From an uncultured Polaribacter sp. (GTDB taxonomy: Bacteria > Bacteroidota > Bacteroidia > Flavobacteriales > Flavobacteriaceae), in the NCBI RefSeq assembly GCF_947501385.1, contig NZ_CANMVP010000021.1, positions 23,246 to 87,245 of the forward strand: DNA of 64,000 nt, in the 5' to 3' direction. Below are positions 40,153 through 49,742 of this stretch, piece by piece (the stretch's first letter is position 1; each line of letters starts with the position of its first letter). The translations under genes and the position numbers were made by a program. The notes under the pieces were generated by a model. The model was not told where the DNA came from. It did not search any database and was given only the letters and a program-made list of their open reading frames with translations.

Positions 40153-41439
40153 ATGAGTATTATTATTAGTGTTCATGCACGTCAAATTTTCGATTCAAGA
40201 GGAAATCCAACAGTAGAAGTAGATGTAACAACAGATAATGGAGTTTTAGGAAGAGCTGCTGTTCCTTCAGGAGCTTCTACAGGAGAGCATGAAGCTGTTG
40301 AGTTACGTGATGGGGGTAAAGATTACATGGGTAAAGGCGTTTTAAAAGCCGTAAAAAATGTAAATCAAATTATTGCTGAAGAATTGCTAGGCGTCTCTGT
40401 TTTTGAACAAAACGGAATTGATAAACTAATGAGAGATTTAGATGGTACTCCAAATAAATCAAAATTAGGTGCCAACGCAATTTTAGGGGTTTCTTTGGCA
40501 GTGGCCAAAGCAGCAGCAAATGAATTGGGGATGCCTTTGTATAGATATATTGGTGGTGTTTCAGCAAATACATTGCCAGTTCCAATGATGAATATTATTA
40601 ATGGTGGTTCTCATTCAGATGCACCTATTGCATTTCAAGAATTCATGGTAATGCCAGTAAAAGCAAAAACTTTTTCTAAAGCAATGCAAATGGGCTCTGA
40701 AATTTTTCATAATTTAAAGAAAGTGTTACACGACAGGAATTTATCTACAGCAGTTGGAGATGAAGGCGGTTTTGCACCTACTTTAGACGGTACAGAAGAT
40801 GCATTAGATACCATCGCATTAGCAGTTAATAATGCAGGATATTCTTTGGGTGATGAAGTAATGATTGCCTTAGATTGTGCTGCTGCGGAATTTTATGTTG
40901 ATGGCGCTTACGATTATACGAAGTTCGAAGGAAGTAAAGGAAAAGTTAGAACGAGTAAAGAACAAGCAGATTATTTAGCAGAGTTAGCAGCAAATTATCC
41001 AATTATTTCTATTGAAGACGGAATGGATGAAAACGATTGGGACGGTTGGAAATATTTAACTGAAAAAATTGGAGACAAAGTACAATTAGTTGGTGACGAT
41101 TTGTTTGTTACAAATGTTGAGCGTTTGTCTAAAGGAATTAAAAATGGTATCGCAAATTCAATTTTAATTAAGGTAAATCAAATAGGTACTTTAACGGAAA
41201 CTATTGCTGCCGTTAATATGGCAAAAAATGCGGGGTATACTTCAGTAATGAGTCACAGGTCTGGCGAAACAGAAGACAATACGATTGCAGATTTAGCAGT
41301 GGCCTTAAATTGTGGTCAAATTAAAACAGGTTCAGCTTCTCGTTCAGATAGAATGGCCAAGTACAACCAATTATTAAGAATTGAAGAAGCATTAGGAGAA
41401 GTGGCTTATTTCCCTAGAGGAAAAGCCTTTAACATATAA
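40153..41439 (+). CDS. eno: Enolase
   Basis: 428 residues; converts 2-phosphoglycerate to phosphoenolpyruvate and is often part of the RNA degradosome. Catalytic-loop motifs are [16 protein letters not shown] and [11 protein letters not shown], and the signature [15 protein letters not shown] with [19 protein letters not shown]. Full length; followed by a strong terminator, so it is a single-gene unit. Confidence 0.99.
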   Translation: MSIIISVHARQIFDSRGNPTVEVDVTTDNGVLGRAAVPSGASTGEHEAVELRDGGKDYMGKGVLKAVKNVNQIIAEELLGVSVFEQNGIDKLMRDLDGTPNKSKLGANAILGVSLAVAKAAANELGMPLYRYIGGVSANTLPVPMMNIINGGSHSDAPIAFQEFMVMPVKAKTFSKAMQMGSEIFHNLKKVLHDRNLSTAVGDEGGFAPTLDGTEDALDTIALAVNNAGYSLGDEVMIALDCAAAEFYVDGAYDYTKFEGSKGKVRTSKEQADYLAELAANYPIISIEDGMDENDWDGWKYLTEKIGDKVQLVGDDLFVTNVERLSKGIKNGIANSILIKVNQIGTLTETIAAVNMAKNAGYTSVMSHRSGETEDNTIADLAVALNCGQIKTGSASRSDRMAKYNQLLRIEEALGEVAYFPRGKAFNI

Positions 41440-41459
41440 TCGTATAATTATTTTTAATG

Positions 41460-41490
41460 AAGCCTCACATCAAAATGTGAGGCTTTTTTT
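41460..41490 (+). terminator. Terminator after eno
   Basis: AAGCCTCACAT (41460-41470) pairs with ATGTGAGGCTT (41475-41485), a CAAA loop, and seven T. Perfect 11-base stem. Confidence 0.95.
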
Positions 41491-41612
41491 GTGAAATTAT
41501 CAAATAGGTTAATATTATTTAAAAATATCAAAAATCTATAGGAACACATTTCAAAATTCTTCAAAATTTGGTATCTTCGTGGCTATTAGAAAAACAAAAA
41601 AAATCATTACAA

Positions 41613-42899
41613 ATGTCAGATATAGCTAAATTACAAATAGGAGAAGATTCTTATGAATTTCCTCTTGTAAAAGGAACAGAAAATGAAGTTGCAATAGATA
41701 TTAAATCTTTGAGAGGGGCTACAAATGGTGTTATCACAATAGATCCTGGATATAAAAATACAGGTTCTTGTGAAAGTGCTATTACATTTTTAGATGGTGA
41801 AAAAGGAATTTTAAGATATCGAGGATATGCGATAGAAGAATTGGCTGAAAAAGCAGATTTTTTAGAAGTTGCTTATGCGCTAATTTTTGGTGATTTACCA
41901 ACTACAGAACAATTAGAGAAATTTCACACAGATATCAAATCAAAATCTGTTGTAGATGATGATATTAAGAAAATATTAGATGCTTTTCCAAAGACTGCGC
42001 ATCCAATGGGCATCTTATCTTCTTTAACAAGTGCTTTAACTGCATTTAATCCAACATCTGTAAATGTAGATTCTGAGGAAGAAATGTACAATGCTATAGT
42101 GAAAATTATGGCAAAATTTCCTGTTTTAGTGGCTTGGACAATGCGCAAGCAAAAAGGACTGCCCTTAAACTATGGTTCTAAATCTTTAGGTTATGTAGAA
42201 AACATTATGAAAATGATGTTTGAAGAGCCAAATGAAGATTATGTGATGAATCCTATTATAAAAGATGCTTTAGATAAGCTGTTCATTTTACATGCAGATC
42301 ACGAACAAAACTGTTCTACATCTACAGTAAGAATTGTAGGTTCTTCTCATGCAGGTTTATTTGCCTCTTTATCTGCAGGAATTTCTGCGCTTTGGGGGCC
42401 ACTTCACGGGGGTGCAAACCAAGCTGTTTTAGAAATGTTAGAAGCGATTAAAGAAGATGGTGGAGATACTAAAAAATACATGGCAAAAGCAAAAGACAAA
42501 TCAGATCCTTTTAGATTGATGGGTTTTGGTCATAGAGTGTATAAAAACTTCGATCCAAGAGCAAAGATTATTAAAAAAGCGGCTGATGAAGTTTTAGCAA
42601 GTTTAGGTGTAGAAGATCCTATTTTAGAAATTGCCAAAGGTTTAGAAAAAGAAGCTTTAAGCGATCCTTATTTTGTAGATAGAAAATTATATCCGAATGT
42701 AGATTTTTACTCTGGTATTATCTACAGAGCCATGGATATTCCTGTAGAGATGTTTACAGTAATGTTTGCGATGGGACGTTTACCAGGTTGGATTGCACAA
42801 TGGAAAGAAATGAGATTAAACAAAGAACCAATAGGTAGACCACGTCAAATTTATACAGGAGAAAATGTTAGAGATTTCAAATCTATAGACAACAGATAA
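41613..42899 (+). CDS. gltA: Citrate synthase
   Basis: The track starts at 41568 but the ATG at 41613 (MSDIAKLQIGEDSYEFPLVKG) is the family start, giving 428 residues. Condenses acetyl-CoA with oxaloacetate in the TCA cycle. The active-site histidines lie in LFILHADHEQNCSTSTVR and FMGFGHRVYKNFDPRA-like segments (FRLMGFGHRVYKNFDPRA), with the catalytic aspartate in YPNVDFYSGI. It is the hexameric type II length. Own terminator follows. Confidence 0.98.
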   Translation: MSDIAKLQIGEDSYEFPLVKGTENEVAIDIKSLRGATNGVITIDPGYKNTGSCESAITFLDGEKGILRYRGYAIEELAEKADFLEVAYALIFGDLPTTEQLEKFHTDIKSKSVVDDDIKKILDAFPKTAHPMGILSSLTSALTAFNPTSVNVDSEEEMYNAIVKIMAKFPVLVAWTMRKQKGLPLNYGSKSLGYVENIMKMMFEEPNEDYVMNPIIKDALDKLFILHADHEQNCSTSTVRIVGSSHAGLFASLSAGISALWGPLHGGANQAVLEMLEAIKEDGGDTKKYMAKAKDKSDPFRLMGFGHRVYKNFDPRAKIIKKAADEVLASLGVEDPILEIAKGLEKEALSDPYFVDRKLYPNVDFYSGIIYRAMDIPVEMFTVMFAMGRLPGWIAQWKEMRLNKEPIGRPRQIYTGENVRDFKSIDNR

Positions 42900-42924
42900 A
42901 CTTCTTTATTTTAAATCATAAAAA

Positions 42925-42953
42925 AAAGCTTCATACCTTATGAAGCTTTTTTT
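42925..42953 (+). terminator. Terminator after gltA
   Basis: AAAGCTTCATA (42925-42935) pairs with TATGAAGCTTT (42939-42949), a three-base loop and seven T. It ends only 14 bases before the start of the next gene. Confidence 0.93.
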
Positions 42954-42966
42954 AATACCTTTATGT

Positions 42967-43881
42967 ATGCTAAAATTAAATATCCAAAATGAGACTGCTA
43001 CTTTAAAAGCAGTTGTTTTAGGAATTGCTACCAGCAATGGCCCTACACCAAAAGTCGAAGACTGTTATGATCCTAAAAGTATTCAACATGTGTTGTCAGG
43101 AACTTACCCAAAAGAAAGTGATATGGTTCTTGAGATGGAAGCTGTTGCAAAGGTTTTGGAGAAATACAATGTGGAAGTTTTTAGACCAAAAATCATAGAA
43201 AATTACAATCAAATATTTTCAAGAGATATTGCATTTGTCATTGATGATAAATTAGTAAAAGCAAATATTTTACCGGATAGAGACCAAGAAATAAAAGCGA
43301 TATCTCATGTAATCTCTAAAATTCACCCAGATACTATTATAAATTTACCAGAAGCATGTCATGTAGAAGGTGGTGATGTAATGCCTTGGAACGATTATAT
43401 TTTTGTAGGGACTTATTCTGGTGAAGATTATCCAGATTTTATTACAGCAAGAACAAATATAGACGCAGTAATTGCGCTTCAAGAGTTGTTTCCAAATAAA
43501 ATTGTAAAATCTTTTGAATTAAGAAAATCTAATACAAATGCTAAAGAAAATGCCCTGCATTTAGATTGCTGTTTTCAACCCATTGGAAAAGACAAAGCAA
43601 TACTGCATAAAAACGGATTTCTAATTGAAAAAGAATATGAATGGTTGCTGAATTTCTTTGGCAAAGAAAATGTGTTTGAAATTGATAAAGAAGAAATGTA
43701 CCATATGAATAGTAATATTTTTTCTATTTCTGAAGAAGTAATCATATCGGAAAAAAACTTTACAAGATTAAATGCTTGGCTGAGAGCTAAAGGCTTTACT
43801 GTGGAAGAAGTTCCGTATGCGGAAATTGCAAAACAAGAAGGTTTGCTGCGCTGCTCTACGATGCCATTAATCAGAGCATAA
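42967..43881 (+). CDS. Arginine deiminase-like / dimethylargininase-type hydrolase
   Basis: The ATG at 42967 (MLKLNIQNETATLKAVV) is preferred over the track's 42940, which lies within the terminator. The resulting 304-residue protein has the pentein fold: FSRDIAFVIDDK, CHVEGGDVMPWND, NALHLDCCFQPIG (active-site histidine) and the nucleophile cysteine in LLRCSTMPLIRA near the C terminus. Such enzymes hydrolyse guanidino groups of arginine or methylated arginine to citrulline. Next to a CtlX-like gene this suggests guanidino-amino-acid catabolism. The exact substrate cannot be assigned; an amidinotransferase is the alternative. Confidence 0.8.
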   Translation: MLKLNIQNETATLKAVVLGIATSNGPTPKVEDCYDPKSIQHVLSGTYPKESDMVLEMEAVAKVLEKYNVEVFRPKIIENYNQIFSRDIAFVIDDKLVKANILPDRDQEIKAISHVISKIHPDTIINLPEACHVEGGDVMPWNDYIFVGTYSGEDYPDFITARTNIDAVIALQELFPNKIVKSFELRKSNTNAKENALHLDCCFQPIGKDKAILHKNGFLIEKEYEWLLNFFGKENVFEIDKEEMYHMNSNIFSISEEVIISEKNFTRLNAWLRAKGFTVEEVPYAEIAKQEGLLRCSTMPLIRA

Positions 43882-43972
43882 AGAAAGCCTCACAATTTAC
43901 ATCTGAGTCTTTTGATTTTCGTATTATTGATTCTAAAAACACCTTCATTAAAATGATTTAATATTCTAAAGT

Positions 43973-44007
43973 TTTGGGTATTATGATCATTTTAATTTAT
44001 AATTTTG
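43973..44007 (+). promoter_or_regulatory. Promoter of the ctlX-like gene
   Basis: TTTG at 43973-43976 and TAATTTTG at 44000-44007 match the phylum consensus with a 23-base spacer, slightly longer than ideal. The gene starts 19 bases later. Confidence 0.5.
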
Positions 44008-44025
44008 CCAACCGATTAGATATAC

Positions 44026-44961
44026 ATGAAACAAACTACCAATTCAATTTTAATGATTCGTCCTATTCATTTTAGGATGAATGAACAAACTGCTGTAAAT
44101 AATTACTTTCAAGAGGAGTTATCTCTAAAAAATACTGAGATCAATAAGAAAGCACAAGAAGAGTTTGATGCCTATGTTTTTAAATTGAAAAGTTTTGGTG
44201 TAGAAGTTATTGTGATTTCTGATACCGAAAAATTTGATACACCAGACTCCATTTTTCCAAATAACTGGATTTCTTTTCACGCAGATGGTTCTGTAGGTTT
44301 ATACCCAATGTTTGCAGAAAACAGACGCTTAGAAAGAAGAGAAGATATTTTAACAACGCTAGAAGAAAATGGTTTTGTGATAGAGAATGTAATTGATTAT
44401 ACTTCTGCAGAAGAGGAAGATTTATATTTGGAAGGTACTGGAAGCATTATCTTAGATCGTGTAAATAGAAAAGCATACTGCGCGCTGTCTGCAAGAGCTA
44501 GTGAAGAATTGTTTATTGAGTTTTGTGAAGATTTTGAGTATACCCCAGTTGTTTTTGTGGCAAATCAAACGGTTGAAGACAAAAGAGCACCTATATATCA
44601 TACCAATGTCATGATGTGTATTGCTGAAACATTTGCAGTGATTTGTTTAGAGACGATAGACGATACATCTGAAAGAAAAAATGTATTAAAACATTTAAAA
44701 GAAGACGGAAAACAAGTAATTGAAATTTCTGAAGCGCAAATGCATCATTTTGCAGGAAATATGCTGCAAGTAAAAGGAAAAGATAATGAATTGTTTTTAG
44801 TGATGAGTCAAGCAGCTTACGATGCTTTATCACAAAGTCAAATTTCAAAAATTAAAAATCACTGTAAAATTATCTCAAGCTCTTTAGAAACAATAGAAAC
44901 TTGTGGTGGTGGAAGTGCACGTTGTATGATGGCAGAAATTTTTCTTCCCAAAGCGCATTAG
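44026..44961 (+). CDS. ctlX: Citrulline utilization hydrolase CtlX-like protein
   Basis: 311-residue pentein-fold hydrolase. The opening NSILMIRPIHFRMNEQTAVNNYFQE is characteristic of the group annotated as citrulline utilisation hydrolase CtlX; LEGTGSIILDR and the nucleophile region CGGGSARCMMAEIF are present. It is placed in tandem with a paralogous pentein hydrolase, and the PrsW-type gene starts immediately after its stop. Confidence 0.85.
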   Translation: MKQTTNSILMIRPIHFRMNEQTAVNNYFQEELSLKNTEINKKAQEEFDAYVFKLKSFGVEVIVISDTEKFDTPDSIFPNNWISFHADGSVGLYPMFAENRRLERREDILTTLEENGFVIENVIDYTSAEEEDLYLEGTGSIILDRVNRKAYCALSARASEELFIEFCEDFEYTPVVFVANQTVEDKRAPIYHTNVMMCIAETFAVICLETIDDTSERKNVLKHLKEDGKQVIEISEAQMHHFAGNMLQVKGKDNELFLVMSQAAYDALSQSQISKIKNHCKIISSSLETIETCGGGSARCMMAEIFLPKAH

Positions 44962-45636
44962 ATGAGTCTACTTTTTTTAGCAATTGCACCTGTTTTAGTA
45001 ATCATCATTTATATTTATTTTAAAGATACATATGAAAAGGAACCTATTGGGCTTTTAACAAAAAGTTTCTTATTAGGTGCAACGGTAAGTATTATCATCA
45101 CATTTGTAGTTGGCTATTTGGCTGCAATTATTTTACCACTAACAGATGCTAAAAATATATTTCAGCAATTTTTAAAAGCATTTTTTGTGGTGGCACTTGT
45201 AGAAGAGTTTTCCAAATACTTAATTGTAAGGTATTACGCTCAAAGGAAGCGCGATTTTAATGAATCATTTGACGGAATTGTTTATGCTGTAATGGTTTCT
45301 ATGGGTTTTGCCGCTTTAGAAAACATTCTGTATACTTTTCAATATGGCGCGGGTACTGGTTTGCTTAGAGCTTTTACGGCAGTTCCTGCACACGCAACTT
45401 TTGGAATTTTGATGGGCTATTTTATGGGGAAAGCAAAATTCTCTAACCATAGAGTAAAACTAAATATCGCAGGACTTCTCTTCGCTACACTATTTCACGG
45501 TTTCTATGATTTCTTCTTGTTTATTAATTTTATACCCGGAATTTCAATCGGAGCTTTTATTTCTTTAATTATAGGAATTGTGCTTTCTAGAAAAGCAATC
45601 AAAAGACATCAAAATAGCTCTAATTTTAGAGTTTAA
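44962..45636 (+). CDS. PrsW-family intramembrane metalloprotease
   Basis: 224 residues with seven or eight hydrophobic helices. The family glutamates are E81-E82 in VEEFSK, E in AALENILYTF, and the histidines are in HATFGILMGYF and LFHGFYDFF. In Bacillus, PrsW cleaves the anti-sigma RsiW; here substrate is unknown. It abuts ctlX without a gap, so it is probably co-transcribed. It ends tail-to-tail, without a gap, against the phosphatase gene. Confidence 0.88.
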   Translation: MSLLFLAIAPVLVIIIYIYFKDTYEKEPIGLLTKSFLLGATVSIIITFVVGYLAAIILPLTDAKNIFQQFLKAFFVVALVEEFSKYLIVRYYAQRKRDFNESFDGIVYAVMVSMGFAALENILYTFQYGAGTGLLRAFTAVPAHATFGILMGYFMGKAKFSNHRVKLNIAGLLFATLFHGFYDFFLFINFIPGISIGAFISLIIGIVLSRKAIKRHQNSSNFRV

Positions 45637-47280
45637 TTATTTTTTTAAAACCTCTTCAATAATTGTACCCGAAGTACTGTTAGGAGCTTCAATTTTTAAT
45701 AGGTTCGCAATAGTTGGAGCAATGTCTATAATATCATATTTTTGGGTTGAAGACCCTTTTTGTATTCCATTTCCATAGAAGATAATTGGAACATGCGTGT
45801 CATAGGAATAGCCAGAACCATGACTGGAACCTTTTCTACCGTAAATTAGAGTTGCTGGATAAGGAATCATTAAAACGTCTCCAGAGAATTTTTGGTTGTA
45901 ACCATTTTGAAGAGCATTCATAATGCCTTCTGTAAAATTGGTGGTTTGTAAAGTTCTTGCGGTAACTGCTTTATAGATCTTGTCAAAATTTACAACTTCA
46001 TCAGCTAATCTTTGAGCAACTACATTTCTGTCTAACCCTAGAGATTCAATCTTATCTTTATTTAAAAATATCTGATAATTCGAAACATTTTCAATCAATT
46101 CTTTAGAGTTAAAATACTTTTGGGTAACCTCTAACATAAAATCTCTAAACGCTTTTTTCGTATTCATATAATGCGCAGGAATTTTTAAAGATTGTAAATA
46201 AGAGGGCACATGAACAGCTGCATGATCTGCTGTTAGAAAGAGTGTGTATTTTCCTTTACCAACTTCAGCATCTAAAAAATTAAAAAAATCTGCTAAATCT
46301 CTATCTAAGCGCAAATAAGTGTCTTCTGTTTCTACAGCAGCAACACCATATCTATGACCTACATAATCTGTAGATGAAAAACTTACCGTTAAAAAATCTG
46401 TGTACTTACTTTTTCCTAATTGTTCTCCTTTAATTACAGCTTTCGCAAAATCTACGGTATACGTATTTCCTGCGGGTACTGTTTTTATCAAGCTGAAATT
46501 TTCGTTTTTCTCTCTTAGCTTTTTTAAATCTTTAGGAAACGTAGGTGTTTCTTGTCCGTTTAAATTATTTTCGAAAATATTGTTATCTGCAATACTATTT
46601 TTATAGGTTTTTATATCGTATAATGTATTCCAAGTAGTATTTAAATATTCATCTGCTTTGTTGTTATTATTGAATTTTTTTAACCAATCTGGTAATTCAT
46701 TCATATAAAAAGAACTTGTAATCCATTGGTTTTTATCGCCCCCATCATACCAATAGGCTGCAGTTGCCGTATGTCCTACGGGTAGAATGGCAGCTCTGTC
46801 TTTTATAGAAATTCCAATGGTTTTTCCATGCATGTTTTGCGCTAAATGCAGTTGGTCTGCAATGGTAGTTGTAAATAATCTATGGGGAGATTTTTTTCCA
46901 ACAGTGCCATCATTACCAATAGTCCTGTAATTGTTATCATCAACACAATAAATGCTTTTTTTTAAAAACTTGTCATACCAATTATTAGATATAATACCAT
47001 GATTGTTTGGTGTTGTTCCTGTAAAAATAGAAGAATGCCCAACAGCGGTATAGGTAGGAATGTAATTAAAATGCGCGTTTTCTAACGAAAATCCATCCTT
47101 AAGAATTCTATGAAAGCCATCTTCTCCGTATCTATCTGCATACCTCGTTAAATAATCATAACGCATTTGATCGATAACAATACCAACGACTAATTTTGGT
47201 TTTTCTAATTTTTTTTCAGTTGTATGACAACTTGAAAAAAGAAGAATCAATCCTAAAAAGTATAAAAAAGCTCTTTTCAT
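45637..47280 (-). CDS. PafA-like alkaline phosphatase (lipoprotein)
   Basis: 547 residues with a lipoprotein signal (LILLFSSCHTTEKK). It belongs to the alkaline phosphatase superfamily with a threonine nucleophile in YIPTYTAVGHSSIFTGTTP, metal ligands in VVGIVIDQMRYDYL, STDYVGHRYG and TADHAAVH, and a C-terminal GSSHGSGYSYDTHVP, the layout of PafA-type phosphate-irrepressible phosphatases. These hydrolyse phosphomonoesters in the periplasm to release phosphate. Convergent with the PrsW gene. Confidence 0.88.
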   Translation of the reverse strand: MKRAFLYFLGLILLFSSCHTTEKKLEKPKLVVGIVIDQMRYDYLTRYADRYGEDGFHRILKDGFSLENAHFNYIPTYTAVGHSSIFTGTTPNNHGIISNNWYDKFLKKSIYCVDDNNYRTIGNDGTVGKKSPHRLFTTTIADQLHLAQNMHGKTIGISIKDRAAILPVGHTATAAYWYDGGDKNQWITSSFYMNELPDWLKKFNNNNKADEYLNTTWNTLYDIKTYKNSIADNNIFENNLNGQETPTFPKDLKKLREKNENFSLIKTVPAGNTYTVDFAKAVIKGEQLGKSKYTDFLTVSFSSTDYVGHRYGVAAVETEDTYLRLDRDLADFFNFLDAEVGKGKYTLFLTADHAAVHVPSYLQSLKIPAHYMNTKKAFRDFMLEVTQKYFNSKELIENVSNYQIFLNKDKIESLGLDRNVVAQRLADEVVNFDKIYKAVTARTLQTTNFTEGIMNALQNGYNQKFSGDVLMIPYPATLIYGRKGSSHGSGYSYDTHVPIIFYGNGIQKGSSTQKYDIIDIAPTIANLLKIEAPNSTSGTIIEEVLKK

Positions 47281-47391
47281 TTCGGGAAGAAAATTTAATA
47301 TTTCATCAAAAGTAATTATTTTTTATTTTGAAGTGTATTAATTAACACTCAATTAAGCATTATTTAATACTTTAGCTTAAAATTTGTATGA

Positions 47392-48132
47392 ATGACATAT
47401 ATAGAACATGTAGGTAAATACTTTATGATGCTAGGTCGCGTTTTTAGAAAGCCACAAAAACCACGCATTTTTTACCAAGCTTTAATGAAAGAAGTTGATG
47501 ACCTAGGACTTAAGTCTCTAGGAATCATAATGTTTATATCCTTTTTTATTGGAGGGGTAATTGCACTTCAAACGGCATTAAATTTAGACAGTCCGTTTAT
47601 ACCAGACTCTTTAATTGGTTTTGCAGCAAAAAGATCTATTATATTAGAGTTTGCACCCACTTTTTGTTCAATTATTTTAGCAGGAAAAGTAGGTTCTTAT
47701 ATTACTTCTAGTATCGGTACGATGAGAGTTACCGAACAAATAGACGCACTAGACGTTATGGGGATCAACTCCATTAACTTTTTAGTACTACCCAAAGTAA
47801 TCGCTGCTTTATTCTTTTATCCTTTTTTAATTGCTTTGGCAATGGCTTTAGGAATTTTTGGAGGTTGGGTTGCAGGGGTGCTTTCTGGTTTATTTGCAGG
47901 AACAGATTACATTACTGGACTTCAAACTGATTTTAAACCTTTTTTAATTGTGTATGCTTTGATAAAAACATTGGTATTTTCTTTTCTAATTGCTACCGTA
48001 CCCTCTTATCATGGGTATTATGTAAAAGGAGGATCTATTGCGGTGGGAAGAGCAAGTACGCAATCTGTAGTTTGGACCACTATTTTAATTGTAGTCGCCA
48101 ATTATATTTTAACACAATTGTTATTAACTTAA
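47392..48132 (+). CDS. mlaE: ABC transporter permease, MlaE/YrbE family
   Basis: 246 residues with five or six membrane helices and family signature SIILEFAPTFCSIILAGKVGSYITSSIGTMRVTEQIDALDVMGI. MlaE with MlaF and an MCE protein moves phospholipid between membranes. It is separated by four bases from its ATPase. No MCE (MlaD-like) gene is in the window, which is normal for Flavobacteriia where it may lie elsewhere. Confidence 0.92.
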   Translation: MTYIEHVGKYFMMLGRVFRKPQKPRIFYQALMKEVDDLGLKSLGIIMFISFFIGGVIALQTALNLDSPFIPDSLIGFAAKRSIILEFAPTFCSIILAGKVGSYITSSIGTMRVTEQIDALDVMGINSINFLVLPKVIAALFFYPFLIALAMALGIFGGWVAGVLSGLFAGTDYITGLQTDFKPFLIVYALIKTLVFSFLIATVPSYHGYYVKGGSIAVGRASTQSVVWTTILIVVANYILTQLLLT

Positions 48133-48136
48133 GACT

Positions 48137-48904
48137 ATGATAGAAGTTAAAAATTTACATAAAGGTTTTGGAGGTGTAGAAGTTCTAAAAGGAATATCAG
48201 CAACCTTTTTACCAGGAAAAACAAACCTTATTATTGGGCAAAGTGGTTCTGGAAAAACAGTATTCTTAAAATCTTTAATTGGTTTACATATTCCAGAACA
48301 AGGCACTATTTCTTTTGATGGAAAAGTAAATACAAATTTTACAGAAGAAGAAAGACAACAATGGAGGCAAGAAATAGGCATGGTTTTTCAAGGAAGTGCA
48401 TTGTTTGATTCTCAAACGGTTGAAGACAATGTGATGTTTCCACTTAAAATGTTCACGAAAAAAACAAAATCAGAAATGTTAGATCGTGTAAACTTTGTTT
48501 TAAATCGTGTAAACTTAGAAAATTCAAATAAAAAATTACCAGCAGAATTGTCTGGAGGAATGCAAAAGAGAGTTGCCATTGCCAGAGCAATTGTGATGAA
48601 TCCTAAATATTTATTTTGTGATGAACCCAATTCTGGTTTAGATCCTCAAACAGCCATTGTAATTGATAATTTAGTTCAAGAAATTACAGAAGAATATAAG
48701 ATTACTACGGTCATAAATACCCACGATATGAATTCTGTTATAGAGATAGGAGAAAAAATAGTTTTTTTAAGAAAAGGTATTAAAGAGTGGGAAGGGTCTA
48801 GTGAAAACATATTTTCAACTGATAATGAAGCGGTTGTAGATTTTGTGTATTCTTCTAATTTATTGAAAAAAGTAAGAGAAGTTTATTTAAATGAAACAAA
48901 ATAG
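48137..48904 (+). CDS. mlaF: ABC transporter ATP-binding protein, MlaF family
   Basis: 255 residues. Walker A GQSGSGKT, Q-loop MVFQGSALF, signature ELSGGMQKRVAIARA and Walker B YLFCDEPNSGLDP are intact, so it is a competent ATPase. The DSQTVEDNVMFPL stretch is characteristic of MlaF-like proteins. Partner of the permease just upstream; together they power lipid transport at the inner membrane. Confidence 0.93.
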   Translation: MIEVKNLHKGFGGVEVLKGISATFLPGKTNLIIGQSGSGKTVFLKSLIGLHIPEQGTISFDGKVNTNFTEEERQQWRQEIGMVFQGSALFDSQTVEDNVMFPLKMFTKKTKSEMLDRVNFVLNRVNLENSNKKLPAELSGGMQKRVAIARAIVMNPKYLFCDEPNSGLDPQTAIVIDNLVQEITEEYKITTVINTHDMNSVIEIGEKIVFLRKGIKEWEGSSENIFSTDNEAVVDFVYSSNLLKKVREVYLNETK

Positions 48905-48934
48905 AAAAATGTTTTTTTATTGTAAAATAAAGCA

Positions 48935-48942
48935 TACATTTG
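48935..48942 (+). promoter_or_regulatory. Promoter -7 element of tRNA-Lys
   Basis: TACATTTG matches TAnnTTTG and lies 22 bases before the tRNA. A T-rich rather than exact TTTG -33 region is present at the 19-base distance. Confidence 0.55.
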
Positions 48943-48964
48943 CACCCGTTAAAAACAAAAGAAT

Positions 48965-49037
48965 GACCTGGTAGCTCAGTTGGTAGAGCATCTCCCTTTT
49001 AAGGAGAGGGTCCTGGGTTCGAGCCCCAGCCCGGTCA
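48965..49037 (+). tRNA. tRNA-Lys (TTT anticodon)
   Basis: 73-base cloverleaf without encoded CCA: acceptor GACCTGG, D arm GCTC-AGTTGGTA-GAGC, anticodon arm TCTCC-CTTTTAA-GGAGA with anticodon TTT at 48998-49000, variable loop GGGTC, T arm CTGGG-TTCGAGC-CCCAG, and acceptor CCCGGTC plus A. The acceptor stem has one T5-C68 mismatch. It is followed by a terminator and comes after mlaF, with its own promoter. Confidence 0.96.
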
Positions 49038-49040
49038 CTA

Positions 49041-49071
49041 AAAACTCCGCACATTGTGTGGAGTTTTTTTT
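49041..49071 (+). terminator. Terminator after tRNA-Lys
   Basis: AAACTCCGCACA and TGTGTGGAGTTT pair around a two-base loop with one G-U, followed by eight T. Confidence 0.9.
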
Positions 49072-49142
49072 TATTTTAACACTATGCCAACAGTCTTAAA
49101 GGATTTTTATCAATATTTTTGTTTCATTATTTCTTTATAATT

Positions 49143-49679
49143 ATGAACAACCTTTTTTTAATTCTTTTAACAATCGTATGTATGAGTGCTACTACTAAAA
49201 CAATTTTTGATTTTAATTCAGACTCCAATATTTCTAATTGGAGAATTGTTGATGATGTGGTGATGGGAGGAAGGTCTCGTGGGAACTTTAAAATGAATGA
49301 AGAAAGTTTCGGAGTATTTTATGGAAATGTTTCTTTAGAAAACAACGGCGGATTCTCCTCCTTACGCTATCGTTTTTCTCCAATAAACGTAAAAGATTTT
49401 AAAGAGGTAGTTTTAAGAGTGAAAGGTGATGGTAAAAAATATCAATTCAGACTAAAAGATGATGTGTATAATTCCCATTCTTTTATTGCTACTTTTGAAA
49501 CAAACGGAGAGTGGCAAACCATAAAAATTACCCTCTCAGACATGTATCCTGCATTTAGAGGAAGAAAATTAGATATGAATCATTTTTCTTCAGAAAATAT
49601 AGAAGAACTCGCTTTTTTAATAGGAAATAAAAAAGAACAAAGCTTTCAACTAGAGATTGATAAAATCTACTTACAGTAA
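49143..49679 (+). CDS. CIA30-family exported protein
   Basis: The ATG at 49143 (MNNLFLILLTIVCMSATTKT) starts a signal-like segment; the earlier track start is less likely. The 178-residue protein has the galactose-binding-like fold of the complex I intermediate-associated protein 30 family, with the diagnostic FDFNSDSNISNWRIVDDVVMGGRSRG and YRFSPINVKDFKEVVLRVKGDGKKYQFRL. In bacteria these are small binding proteins of unresolved function. Monocistronic. Confidence 0.85.
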   Translation: MNNLFLILLTIVCMSATTKTIFDFNSDSNISNWRIVDDVVMGGRSRGNFKMNEESFGVFYGNVSLENNGGFSSLRYRFSPINVKDFKEVVLRVKGDGKKYQFRLKDDVYNSHSFIATFETNGEWQTIKITLSDMYPAFRGRKLDMNHFSSENIEELAFLIGNKKEQSFQLEIDKIYLQ

Positions 49680-49742
49680 TTTTTTACACCCATTTTTCAG
49701 AGAACTTTTTTTGTATCTTTCCGGCATTCTAAATGATAGCAT

